Assembly: GCA_024364805.1 (NCBI GenBank) | Contig: CM044519.1 | Location: forward strand, 48,815,217-48,835,452 | Source of the DNA: Euprymna scolopes | Lineage: Eukaryota; Mollusca; Cephalopoda; Sepiida; Sepiolidae | Direction of reading: 5' to 3' | Length of the DNA stretch: 20,236 nucleotides | Shown here: piece after piece, positions 1 through 9,062 of the stretch | Numbering within the stretch: position 1 is the stretch's first letter | Layout: every line of letters starts with the position of its first letter | Translations under genes and position numbers: made by a program | The notes under the pieces: model-generated | What the model saw: only the letters and a program-made list of their open reading frames with translations | What the model was told of the DNA's origin: nothing | The model's database searches: none

Positions 1-479
1 CTGGCAGGGCTAAAAAGTCACATTCGGGCACATGGATTTTTAGTGGCTCTCATCTGACGTTGCAATCATCATGTGCGCATGAGTGAGCATATATGTACAG
101 ATGTAGCTATGCCTGGATTTATATGCATATATGTGTCTGTATGTATGTGTATGCCTATGCCCACAACACACTGAAAATAAAGTTAAGCATAGCCACTGCC
201 CAAAGCAACATGTATATGAACCTAATAGTTAATTTTTTAAACCTTTATACCCCATTTATCCTCCTCCCCTTATTTTTTCCTAGAAACTATAAAATAATCT
301 CCACCCAATAAGCAAAGCAAATCAATACAGACCCTAAAAATTAAATCAACATGCATCTCAAACATAACTTCAACATGTCCACCTAACCTTGCATTATCTA
401 CAGCCGCTTATTTATCCTTTATCTATTCATTCATTTATCTACCCTAACTTTACTTACTCAGCATAAATATACGCATCTC
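1..479. other. AT-rich, G-poor intergenic DNA
   Basis: No gene is recognised here. From about 170 on, the plus strand is markedly poor in G and rich in A, C and T, for example around 240-420. A short reading frame at 93-311 is rich in Tyr, Met, Cys and Ile, which is what TATG-type simple sequence gives when translated, so I do not call it a gene. Confidence 0.5.
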
Positions 480-1090
480 TGTATATATGTCTGTATGTGT
501 ATGTAGTATGTTTATATTTTTATGAATATATATACTTGTATATGCTTATATATATTATATAACCCCCGCAGTATTAACTAAAATAACTTAACTAAATTAA
601 ACCATGTACTCATTTATTCATTTATTATTATTTATTTATCCTAACTTTACCTTATTTACTTGGCATAGATGTATGCATGCCGGTATGCGTATGCATATAT
701 CTGTGTATATGTGTATATATATGTGCCTATATAGGTCTGTATATTTATATTTTATAAATATATATTTTTATGCAATTGTGTATACATGTGCATGAGCCCG
801 TACATGTATGTGTACTTGTATGTATATGCCTGTGTATGTGTATATGTGCATCTACTTTTTACTGGAGATCTGTATATCCACGTATATGTACATGGATGGG
901 TGTGTGTATGTTTATGTATGTGTGAGCATATATTTATATCTGTATATATATGCGAGTATATATATGTGTATGAGAGTTGCGTTTATGTGTGCGTAGGCAT
1001 TGTTTTTATAGGTGTGTGCCTATATGTCTACATATTGGTCTGTAATATGTACGTATATGTATTATTCGTTTTTATGCATGCATCAACGTC
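480..1090. repeat. Degenerate TATG/TGTA simple-sequence tract
   Basis: The plus strand is a long run of alternating purine-pyrimidine words such as TGTATG, TATATG and GTGTATG, with few C. A related block appears twice. Around 404-530 and again around 604-760, a CATTTATC-rich lead is followed by a CCTAACTTTAC motif, a CA(T/G)A motif and then the TATG run, so at least part of the tract is an imperfect tandem duplication. Frames across it give only low-complexity Tyr/Val/Cys/Met peptides. Confidence 0.7.
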
Positions 1091-1164
1091 TGTATTAACT
1101 CTTAACTGTTTAAAAACAATCCACTATGAAATGAATAGTGACCAAGAAACCCGAAACCCGTAAA

Positions 1165-1560
1165 TGAAATGACAGCCACACTAACCCTCTCCCTCTCTCT
1201 CTCCCTTTCCTCCCATCTATCTCTCTCCCTCTGTCTCTCATCTAATTAATATACCTTATCGAACAAGGGGGGAAAAAAAAAGAAAAAAGTAATCAAAATT
1301 TTAAAACCCAAAAATCAAAACTCCCTTTTTCCCCCTCCTCTCATTACCCCCTCTCTTTTCTCTTTACCATCCTCTCTCCCCCTCCCTATATCCACATATC
1401 TCCACCCAAGCCTACCTGAATCTGCTACCCCCACACACACCTAATATATTTTAACCTTTAAAACTCAAATATTGTTATTACCCACCTTCCCCCTATATTA
1501 TCTCCCCCCCCCGTATTCCTCCTAAAAGCAATTCTTCCTAATACTAACCAACCATTTCTG
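1165..1560. repeat. Polypyrimidine, nearly G-free tract
   Basis: The plus strand is dominated by CTCTCC, CCCTCC and TCTC words with very few G over nearly 400 bases; the 60 bases from 1321 contain none. It includes a C9 run at 1504-1512 and is broken by a short purine stretch at about 1265-1290. Such homopurine-homopyrimidine DNA can adopt triplex-type structures; that is general knowledge, not shown here. Confidence 0.7.
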
Positions 1561-1895
1561 TAAGGTCTGACGAGGCTGTTAGATCATAAACACGGTCCAA
1601 CATCCGAAACATATTTAACCAAACAGATAAAACGGTAATAAAAAAATAAACAAAAACACATTCATATGTGTGTGTGTGTGTGTGTGTGTGTATTCGACAC
1701 GTAAATAAGTCAACAAATGTTATATTTAGTTTTAATTTAATAAGAAACTGCGTTACGAAATTTCGAAGAAAATTCCATAAATTTGTTGATTTCTATTTTT
1801 GAGGTTGAAGGGGTTTATTCAATAGGCCGTTTATACTACGCTGGAGCAGGTGGTAAAAATACCTTTCGCTTAATAAGTAGAAAAAAAATAACGGG
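1561..1895. other. Unique-looking AT-rich spacer with a GT microsatellite
   Basis: This stretch is not low complexity overall. It contains a GGTCTGACGAGG-type segment near 1564 that looks like the edge of an unidentified repeat, then a (GT)12 microsatellite at 1667-1690. No coding frame or RNA gene is visible. Confidence 0.4.
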
Positions 1896-2486
1896 GTTTG
1901 TATTACTGTACACATAGATTCGAAAAAGTTATCAAAAAGCAAATACATAACAAATGCTATCAAAGGCAAGATGAGTTACTTTTCTACCTAACTGGATATG
2001 TTTTTAGTGTTTTTATTTAATGTAACATGTTTATTCAGCTTGAAAAACATACAGTGCTCACCGATGTATTGGAAAGTTAAAAATGGCGGCCGACTATCTC
2101 TTTCACACGGTAAGTTTTGGAAAATGAGTTAAAAATAAAAAACTAGACAAAATACAGTTAAAAACCCCCCGAATATATATCCGCCTATGTCACGGTAACA
2201 TATATTGAGTGAGTTTCTAACAGTATTTTGTCTGTTTTTTTTTTTATTTATAACTCATTTTCCCAAACTTACCGCCTCAAAGAGAGAGTCAGCTGCCATT
2301 TAAAATTTTTGAATACATCGGTAAACACTGTTTTTCGAGCTGAATAAACATATTACATTATATATAAAGACTAAAAACATATCCAGTTCGGTAGAAAAGT
2401 AACTTATCTTGCTTTTGATAACATTTGTTTGTTATATATTTGTTTTTTGACAACTTTTTCAAATCTATGTGTATAGTAATACAAAC
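1896..2486. repeat. Large imperfect palindrome (foldback element)
   Basis: The left arm (1896 to about 2165) matches the reverse complement of the right arm (about 2214-2486) almost base for base with short indels. Shared landmarks include GTTTGTATTACT next to ACACATAGAT, AAGTTACTTTTCTACC, CTGGATATGTTTTTAGT, CCGATGTATT and AAAATGAGTT. By eye the arms agree at roughly 80-85%. The pairing weakens in the middle but continues through AATATAT/ATATATT to a CCG/CGG closure around 2181-2195, leaving almost no loop. There is no coding potential. It may be a foldback or MITE-type transposon, or two repeat copies in inverted orientation. I see no clear target-site duplication. Confidence 0.85.
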
Positions 2487-3403
2487 GAGATTTTCATACA
2501 TCTTTTGATTTTGAAAAAACATTTGTGGCTGTTCACAGTAAAACATTGTTTTAATTCGCTGCTCAAAACTAATGCAATGAATAAAAGTGCATGCAAGCTA
2601 TATATCTACAAAAGTTTTTTTTGTTTTTTTAACCATGTTTTTAAATTTGACCAGAAATGTGAGAAATTATAATGGATTCATAATGCTGAATTGGTTGGGA
2701 TTGTTATTATTATACATTCTGAAAACCAAATAGTTCTAAACTAATGATAACAAAATAGCTCTAATTAAACATATCAGAACATTTCTATTCATATTTTCAT
2801 GTTTTTTCTTAATTAGTTTGTGAATAAAAATTAAAGAACGCATGTTGTTTATACTGTGCTATGACTAATACTACAGCTGCTGCTACTAATACTAACTTAA
2901 TTTGACCAAACTCGAGAAATAGAAATATTTTTTTTTGGGGTAGGTCCTTTTAAATTATTATCAATTACCACGGTCCTACTCAACATAGAATAATACTTTT
3001 AATTGATAAAGATAGTAAAAAGAATGATTTACTTACTAGTGGGTGTCCGATGAAATTTTTTTTCAAAATGTTCGATACTCGTCATATTAAAGTCTTATTT
3101 TTAACACGACAAAAAAAGAAATGGTCAAAAATATTTCGGACACTTGACAGTATTAAGATTAACACCTCTTCTGATTGGTTCCCAAATTTCATGACGAAAT
3201 TCTTCATACAATCACAATATGGGCCTTTAGAAAACAGGGAGGGTCATTACAAAACCTCACCGAAAATGCCATTTTATGACGTTCACATTTTTATCACTTT
3301 ATTTGCTTAAAACTCTTAAAATATATAATGTACATTCATATTTATTAATTCATTTGAAAGTATATTCATTTCCGAACAAAACGGTAGTAATTTGAAGACT
3401 TGA
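2487..3403. other. AT-rich spacer, no gene seen
   Basis: No convincing coding region is present. The short frames at 2469-2672 and 3050-3310 lack any family resemblance and have the Lys/Phe/Ile/Asn composition of AT-rich DNA. A CTAG-terminated segment at 3036 may be a decayed Helitron end and is listed separately. Confidence 0.4.
3036..3062 (-). mobile_element. Possible decayed Helitron 3' end
   Basis: Read on the minus strand, this segment ends in CTAG followed by T. The plus-strand text ACTAGTGGGTGTCCGATG lines up with ACTAGCGGGTGCCCGGCG-type Helitron ends such as those at 9709 and 10288 further along, with differences that are mostly transitions. The terminal hairpin is no longer convincing and no partner 5' end was found, so this is a weak call. 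Confidence 0.3.
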
Positions 3404-3469
3404 AGTGCTTTGGTTTGAAAAATATGGTTATTTTAGTAGAACTATCTTGAAATCTGTGATTATCCAAAG
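3404..3469 (+). repeat. Dispersed repeat, copy 1 (inverted partner at 17714-17778)
   Basis: These 66 bases match the reverse complement of 17714-17778 at about 61 of 66 positions, including an uninterrupted run ending in GAAATCTGTGATTATCCAAAG. A weaker match (GTATTACTA, then GAGA) may carry the similarity on to about 3505. The sequence has no coding sense and the flanks do not match. The family is not recognised. Confidence 0.8.
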
Positions 3470-4482
3470 CGTTTTTTTCATCCGTGTGTATTACTAGTGA
3501 GAGGCAGCAGTCATTCTCAGACAAGTGACTGTGTTGGTTGCAATTATGGATCAGTTAAGTGAAACAAGATCGGTTCCATGTGTACTTTCAGGATAACTGA
3601 TGTTTGAAATCAATTAGCAGCTGATGTCCACATTGACAGAATAGCTATTGACAAATTTGAAGATAGGGATTTGAAACCTGTGAAACATGACTCTAGGAAG
3701 TGAATGCCAAACCAAGATCACCAAACCGAAGAGGAAGAGTAACCTGATATTATCTAGTACCATTGAAATCTACATCATAGATTTCACTGACAGACCAATG
3801 AAGAATTTTGTTGAAATTTTCAAGGAGTTTGATTTCAAAGTAAGATGGTTTTCTTCTAAACGTAAATAGAAGTTTAGTCATTGCAAATTATTTCTTGAAT
3901 ATTTTATATTTCTTTTATATATCAATCAACTTAGCAACAAGAGAAAACTAAGATTGTGAAAAGCTTGATGGAAATAAAACAAAACTCACCTCCCCGGGCA
4001 ATACTTTATCCACTAGGTATACAATATCATCAATCTTCATCTGATGAAGCCAAAGCTTCCACACAAAAACTCCTGCAAGGAGAGAATAAAGAAATAACGT
4101 CTTCAAAAATTACAAAGTTGAAAATATTGTTAGATAATTGTTTAGTAGCTGTAACATCACAACAAACATAATTGTTACAATAAAAGAAAACAAGGTATAA
4201 AAAAAGTATGAGAAATTCTGTGAATGTGTGGCTTTATTATCTAGCCAACTTACATTGAACAGGATAGAATTTTGAAATTATGTATAAGAATATGACTAGG
4301 ACTATCATGTCAGTTGTCAGACCATCTAACATAATGACAGTGAGATCCAGATAAAATGAATGCTTATTCAAAATTTGTATGTTTTCATTGGATGAGAAGG
4401 AATCATTAACATTCGATTTTGAAACAGTGCAGACAATATTTGTTTCAAGAAATATTTGTCTACGAAAAAAGGAACAGAAGTG
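3470..4482. other. Unidentified region with short coding-like fragments
   Basis: Two plus-strand frames, 3687-3869 (60 codons) and 3956-4171 (71 codons), have less biased composition than the surrounding AT-rich DNA, and an ATG at 3546 opens another short stretch. None resembles a family I know, and stops separate them. They could be remnants of an unidentified transposon or pseudogene adjoining the 3404-3469 repeat, or chance. I see no RNA gene or clear regulatory site. Confidence 0.3.
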
Positions 4483-4541
4483 TGATGATTCTGAATACGG
4501 AAGACGAATGAAAATCAGTTAGTAAGGCTTTATTTATCTAG
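4483..4541 (-). repeat. Candidate 3' LTR remnant (R-U5 part)
   Basis: This stretch matches the inner part of the 5' LTR at 8324-8382 at roughly four bases in five. Both begin with TG on the plus strand (CA at the LTR end on the element strand) and share CGGAA, GAATGAAAA, CAGTTA and AGGCTTTATT. The match fades towards higher coordinates, so the U3 portion is either too diverged to see or the copy belongs to a related subfamily. Confidence 0.55.
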
Positions 4542-4716
4542 AATCACAGGTATGCTGAAATAGAAGAATGAAAAATTGCTAAGATTTTACACAAAGTAAT
4601 GACATTCACCCTGACTGGAAAGAGTTCAGGGTGGAGGGGGGGGGGTTATGAAATGATATACAAAGGTCCAAGTTCAAGCATCTCTGTTTCTTAGATAATA
4701 GAGATGGACACGTTGT

Positions 4717-6107
4717 TGCCTAAGGATGAGTTCCGATAGGTTCTTATCAATTTGAGTCCTTAGTTAATAAAGCCCTAGTCCAGCACCTAACAGCTGCTAA
4801 ACTCTTGACTGACAAACAATATGGATTCAGGCAAGCCCGTTCAACAGCAGATATCTTAACTGTAGTTTCTGAACGTATATACCGTTCATTGGATAAAACA
4901 GGGGAGGGTAGAGCGGTGGCCCTTGATATATCTAAGGCTTTTGACAGGGTATGGCACGATGGTCTTCTAAGGAAAATTAGATCATATGGAATCACTGGAA
5001 GAATTCATAACGTAATTAAATCCTTCTTAAGTAATAGAAAAATCAAAGTTGTCCTCGACGGACGTACATCCAAACAATATGACATAAATGCGGGAGTGCC
5101 TCAGGGGTCTATCCTTGGACCTCTATTGTTCCTGATATTCATAAACGACCTCCCTGATAATATTGTTTCGGAGATGGGTATATTCGCCGATGACACCACT
5201 CTCTATAACAGATATGAGGGGAAAACAAATGAACACATATCCAAGAAAATGGCAGAAACACTAGAGGATGACCTCCAATCCGTAGTGGAATGGGGACAAA
5301 AATGGTTGGTCTCATTCAATGCTGCTAAGACTAAGCTTGTTTCCTTCAATAACTACAAGAAACCTTCTCTACCACCAATAGCAATGGCCAAGAACACATT
5401 GCCTGAAAGTACTTCTTTTAAACTCCTCGGCCTAACGTTTACAGGGAATATGAACTGGAATAGATACATTGAGAGCATTGCCAAGGCTGCTGCAAGGAAG
5501 GTTGGCTCCCTCTACCGTGCTAGAAAACTACTTACGCCTGCCAGTATCCTATACCTCTATAAGGCAACCATTCGCCCATGTATGGAGTACTGTTGTCACA
5601 TCTGGGCTGGTGCATCTGCTGCTTGTCTCTCGCTCCTGGACAGGGTTCAAAAAAGAGTCGCAAACCTGATAGGTCCTGAACTGTCATCTGGGCTTCAACC
5701 TCTGTCCCATCGACGAGATGTTGCATCCCTCTGCCTGTTCTACAAATACTTTAATGGTGAATGCTCTGACGAACTGCAAACACTTGTACCTCCCCGACGT
5801 AACTACCCCCGACAAACCCGACAAGCTACTAAGTCTCATCCCTTTACAGTGGAGATCCCTAGGTGCAAGAAAGCCTTTTACTCCAATAGTTTCTTCCCCA
5901 GAACTGCGGGTCTTTGGAACTCCCTTCCGGGATTCTGCTTTCCCAACTGCAATGATATGCAGAAGTTCAAGTGTAATGTTAACAAACATCTTTCTACTCT
6001 TCTCCCTTCATAATGACCCCGCTAATTAATTCCCTAATAGTAGCCCCCTGCTTCAAAGTGGCACTGTGCCTTGTTTGGGGTGAAAATTGAATAAAAAAAA
6101 AAAAAAA
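4717..6107 (+). mobile_element. 5'-truncated LINE (jockey/CR1-type non-LTR retrotransposon)
   Basis: The 3' part of a non-LTR retrotransposon: a reverse-transcriptase reading frame, a short 3' UTR of about 80 bases, and a 3' poly(A) of about 15 A ending at 6107. The 5' end is truncated, as expected from incomplete target-primed reverse transcription. The coding similarity starts at about 4730. A six-base CGTTGT occurs both at 4711-4716 and just after the poly(A) (6109-6114). It may be the target-site duplication, which would put the start at 4717, but six bases could be chance. The element lies within an LTR fossil of opposite orientation, so it is the younger of the two. Confidence 0.8.
4730..6013 (+). 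CDS. LINE reverse transcriptase, C-terminal part, uninterrupted
   Basis: This is an open frame of 427 codons plus stop with no native start codon, because the element is truncated; the frame opens after a TGA at 4727. The product would be the RNA-dependent DNA polymerase that copies LINE RNA at a nicked chromosomal target. Visible RT motifs in order are FESLVNKAL, QYGFRQARST, ALDISKAFDRVWHDG (first catalytic Asp), GVPQGSILGPLLFLIFINDLP, and FADDTTLY (the catalytic Asp pair, at about residue 153 of the open frame). Further on are a KLLGLTF block and the C-terminal region typical of jockey/CR1-type LINEs (LSHRRDVASLCLFYKYF, TAGLWNSLP). The endonuclease domain and the first RT motifs are missing. 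The absence of stops over 1.28 kb suggests a fairly recent insertion. It is not expected to be functional alone. The exact clade is not certain. Confidence 0.85.
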   Translation, partial: VPIGSYQFESLVNKALVQHLTAAKLLTDKQYGFRQARSTADILTVVSERIYRSLDKTGEGRAVALDISKAFDRVWHDGLLRKIRSYGITGRIHNVIKSFLSNRKIKVVLDGRTSKQYDINAGVPQGSILGPLLFLIFINDLPDNIVSEMGIFADDTTLYNRYEGKTNEHISKKMAETLEDDLQSVVEWGQKWLVSFNAAKTKLVSFNNYKKPSLPPIAMAKNTLPESTSFKLLGLTFTGNMNWNRYIESIAKAAARKVGSLYRARKLLTPASILYLYKATIRPCMEYCCHIWAGASAACLSLLDRVQKRVANLIGPELSSGLQPLSHRRDVASLCLFYKYFNGECSDELQTLVPPRRNYPRQTRQATKSHPFTVEIPRCKKAFYSNSFFPRTAGLWNSLPGFCFPNCNDMQKFKCNVNKHLSTLLPS

Positions 6108-6784
6108 GCGTTGTATCAGCCTGTGTTGTATTTTGGTTGTAGAAATGGAATCTCTTCGGTGAGATAACAGAGTCATTAGTATTAGGTGCTACATTTTGTG
6201 GTCTTGGGCAAGTTGATGCAGCGACACTGTTCCCTCCCTTCCAGGTGGAAGTCTAACATGGGCGTATTGAGGATTGCATTTCAACAATTGAACTTCATCG
6301 ACATAAGGTTCATACTTAGATTACTGCATATTATGTTTCATCAGGATTCAAAAGCCAACTGGGAAGAAAGATACAAGATGTTTATTTCCGATTATACTAG
6401 AATATTTGCTCGTGAGGTGTAGCATTAGTGACAGTACACAATAACTAACAAATGGATTGCAAGGCAAAACTGATTTCAAATAAGAAATTGACAGGCTTTA
6501 AGACTTCAATACCAGTGATATTTCCATGCAAGTTATAGGCGGTTGTGCGGCTCGTTGCTAGTTTCTTTCGATGCAAAATCTATTAGTTCTGTTGAAAGGA
6601 ATAATGGATCTCTGTCAGAGTGAATAAAGGAAAGCATGCCAAACAGTGAAAATAGTTGACAGAAACAATCTATGCCTTTTTGTGAGGACAAATCTTGACA
6701 GGGAAAGGCAAAGGGGAAGCATGAATATTCGCCGATAATTGTTAATGGATATTTGTTTTGACTATTCGATGGCAGGGGACTTGC

Positions 6785-6826
6785 CATTTTTTTGTGCTTA
6801 AGTCAACACTTAAGCACAAAAAATGA
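6785..6826. repeat. Near-perfect hairpin palindrome
   Basis: TTTTTTGTGCTTAAGT at 6788-6803 is followed by a four-base loop CAAC and its exact reverse complement at 6808-6823. The pairing extends by CAT/ATG if one T is bulged, giving about 19 pairs. It lies inside the LTR fossil. No terminator-like role can be inferred in a eukaryotic setting. Confidence 0.85.
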
Positions 6827-8311
6827 GACATTCGTGTAATGCCTGGATGACACAATCAAATGTGTAGGTCTCGTAGACTGGTTGAATTAGTCGAGGAGCA
6901 AACTGCTTGAGAAAATGTATCTGTGGCTGCATTATCTTTCCCTGGACAGTATATTACATCAAATGTAAGGGCTGATAGTTCGATTCTCCAGCGTTCTACC
7001 TTCTCATTCTTTATTTTGCTTGAGTGTTTCAGGTCATACATCAAAGCTATGGAGTGTTGGTCTGTAATGAGTTTAAAGGCGGAGAGGGTTTGATAACACT
7101 TTCGTTTAGAAGGTCATGAATTTCGGATTGTATAAACTGCTGATGGATCGGTGAGTGTCTTCTAGATTTTGTAGCAATAGGCTTGCAACCAAGCGATAAA
7201 TGTTCAAATAGTGGTGGAGAAACAAGATGGGGTGCCATTATGGTGCATGCAGAGAAGGGATCTTTGTGACTCCCAAGTGTAGTTTGAGAAAGTCATGGCC
7301 AAGTAAGACATCTGAGCAAAGAGAAGAAAAGACTGAAAGTTTAAAATGCAGGTAGGTAAACCCTTTATATGCTAATGTCGCACAGCAGTGACCTAATGTA
7401 GTGCTTGATAAGGTTATGGATGCCATTGATATCTTCCTGCGAGAAGTTTGTGTCAGCCAGTTGTACTTATGGATGATGTTTGATGATATATAGCTTTCTG
7501 AGCTACAAGTGGATCCACCAGAGCCTTCAGGATTATTTCATTCACTTTTTACAGCAGTTACAATGGATGTGACTGATGATTCACAAGCAGAAGACTTCTT
7601 ATGAGAGCAATTTGAACGCCAGACTAGTTGGAAATGTTCCCTCTTGTCGCAACTTCTACAGATAGTATCACGAGCAGGGCATTTAATTCGTGGATGTCGT
7701 CGATTACCGCAGAAGAAACATTTTTCCTCTGCTGCAGCTGAAACATTTTCGGAAGTACGATAAACCTCCCAAGTCACTAATGGTTTGCCGATGACACCAC
7801 ATCGTGTGAGGTTGATATAAGATTCAACGTGTTTCTGGGCTGTTTTTTAAAGAATGAGCTAAGATGGCAGATTCTTTCAACTTGACTGTCCTTTCTAAAA
7901 GTCGAATTGTATGAGAGCGAATGTCTGTTATAAGGGCATCATGAACTGCTTGGTCACAATGTTCTTCAGCCGTTATTGTCCCAAAGCAGTAAGCAAATCT
8001 AGCTTCTGCAAAAAATCATCAATCATTTCACCAGCTAGCTATTTCACCAAAAGATGTCTAGAATGAACAATGTTAGAGTGCTTTACGAAAAAAGACTGGA
8101 GTTTAACGATGGCTGATTCATACGAGTCACAATTTCTTAATAATTTGTGCACTGGATGGGAGATGTAATTGGTAAGAAAGTCTAGTTTGCTAGTTGGTGA
8201 ACAGACGATTGATTTCAGGAAGTTGTTGAATGTACACAGCCAGTGTGTCCAATGGTCTGTGAAATTCGGTGCTGAAGGCTTCCGAAATTGGTCCATTTTG
8301 GATTAAATTCT

Positions 8312-8381
8312 AGATGAATAAATTGCAATAACTCGAACACGGAAAATGAATGAAAACCAGTTAATCAGGCTTTATTCATCT
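8312..8381 (-). promoter_or_regulatory. Candidate self-priming site of the LTR fossil
   Basis: On the element strand the LTR ends in CA at 8324, and one base later comes TTTATTCATCT (8322-8312). Its exact 11-base complement AGATGAATAAA lies inside the LTR (8381-8371). In Tf1 and related Ty3/gypsy elements, the first 11 bases of the RNA pair with the primer-binding site next to the LTR and prime reverse transcription in place of a tRNA. The spacing and position fit that arrangement, with RNA starting at about 8381. No tRNA-type TGG primer-binding site is visible next to the LTR. The role is inference. Confidence 0.5.
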
Positions 8382-8462
8382 TTAAAAATGAGATAATTTC
8401 TGAGAGGTTGGTCTTATGACAAGAGAGCTGATACTCAACTATTTATACCCTTTAAAAGATAA
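8324..8462 (-). repeat. Candidate 5' LTR with TATA box, upper end cut by a Helitron
   Basis: The inner edge is the TG at 8324-8325 (CA on the element strand), just upstream of gag. A TATAAATAG on the element strand at about 8439-8447 is a plausible promoter element; it lies about 60 bases above the self-priming start at 8381, further than the usual 25-30. The U3 side runs directly into a Helitron-type 5' end at 8463, so the outer LTR end is not seen. Confidence 0.5.
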
Positions 8463-8500
8463 TCTATATATCTATAAAAGCAAAAATGTGTGTGGACATT
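8463..8500 (+). mobile_element. Helitron 5' end (3' end not found)
   Basis: TCTATATATCTATAAAAGCA followed by AAAATGTGTGTG matches the 5' ends of the two Helitrons at 10288 and 11114 (TCTATATATATATAAAAGG type). It is preceded by A, as expected for insertion between A and T. Helitron 5' ends begin with TC. No matching hairpin plus CTRR end on the plus strand was found before the mariner at 9655, so the element's extent is unknown; it may be truncated. Confidence 0.55.
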
Positions 8501-8724
8501 TGATTGGCTAATCTAATAATCAAAATTCCTCATTAACGATGATTCCTATTATCTTAATTTCAGCATCAAATGAAAGACAATAATTTATTGTTAATCTTGG
8601 GGGTGTTAATTTTTTTCGAAGTGACTATTTACAAAAATAAAATTATACGAAATTACCCCCAAAAGACATTGCATCTACGAAACTTTCCATTAACATCCAA
8701 ATCTTACGCCAAATGAACCGCCAT

Positions 8725-8738
8725 GTTGCTATGGCAAC
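8725..8738 (-). promoter_or_regulatory. Perfect RFX X-box-like palindrome
   Basis: On the minus strand this reads GTTGCCATAGCAAC, two half sites GTTGCC and AGCAAC with a two-base spacer, matching the RFX X-box consensus. The flanking CATG gives a longer near-palindrome, and ATGGCGG follows on the minus strand. RFX factors bind such sites upstream of ciliary genes. No gene start is visible nearby, so function is not implied. Confidence 0.5.
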
Positions 8739-9062
8739 ATGCACACAAGAAATATTATTTTTAATTTTGAACTTCTCTTTTATTTAATATTTTATAACAT
8801 TTTTGCATTTTTTTAAAACTGACTTTTTTAATTAAACGATTACCGTAAAATTGTAACAAATTCATTAATCAAAGATTCGCCTTCCTTTGTTTACAAAGCC
8901 ATTTGGCAGAAGTGACGCCCGACATTTTTAGCTATGCATGATCAAAACTGTGTACAATGAACCTTTTTTTTTTAAAATAAGTTTTGTTTAAACAGTCTTT
9001 ATCTGAATTTAAAAGACTTTTTTTTATTAGATTTATGAACTGTTTTTCCTCATGTTTATGAA

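Larger units (their letters stand above)
4483..8462 (-). mobile_element. Ty3/gypsy-type LTR retrotransposon fossil, with a LINE inserted
   Basis: This is an old, broken LTR retrotransposon on the minus strand. Its parts run downward in the usual order. A gag-like region starts with MDQFRKPSAP at 8296. CCHC zinc-knuckle sequence follows (about 7540-7720), then protease with a DVLLGHDFL-type end (about 7240-7430), traces of reverse transcriptase (about 7050-7240) and RNase H with the VIYCPGKDNAATD signature (about 6860-7040). Integrase core sequence including HSDRDPLF lies at about 6533-6787. The post-integrase tail HVRLPPGREGTVSLHQLA is at about 6180-6255. The protease-RT-RNase H-integrase order and motifs are those of Ty3/gypsy. 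A candidate 5' LTR lies at 8324-8462 and a candidate 3' LTR edge at 4483-4541. The copy is much shorter than the roughly 5 kb usual for the family and carries many breaks, so it cannot be active. A LINE occupies about 4717-6107. Confidence 0.8.

Noticed and set aside
786-1163. 125-codon plus-strand frame
   Set aside because: It is translated TATG/TGTA simple sequence (Tyr, Val, Cys, Met), with no domain and no splice context.
4226-4245. GGCTTTATTATCTAG as a third LTR copy
   Set aside because: Only about 15 bases match the LTR R region, and the sequence on both sides differs.
5684-5989. 101-codon minus-strand frame
   Set aside because: It is an antisense shadow of the LINE reverse-transcriptase frame.
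6186-6422. 78-codon plus-strand frame
   Set aside because: The opposite strand carries the integrase tail of the LTR fossil, so the plus frame is a shadow.
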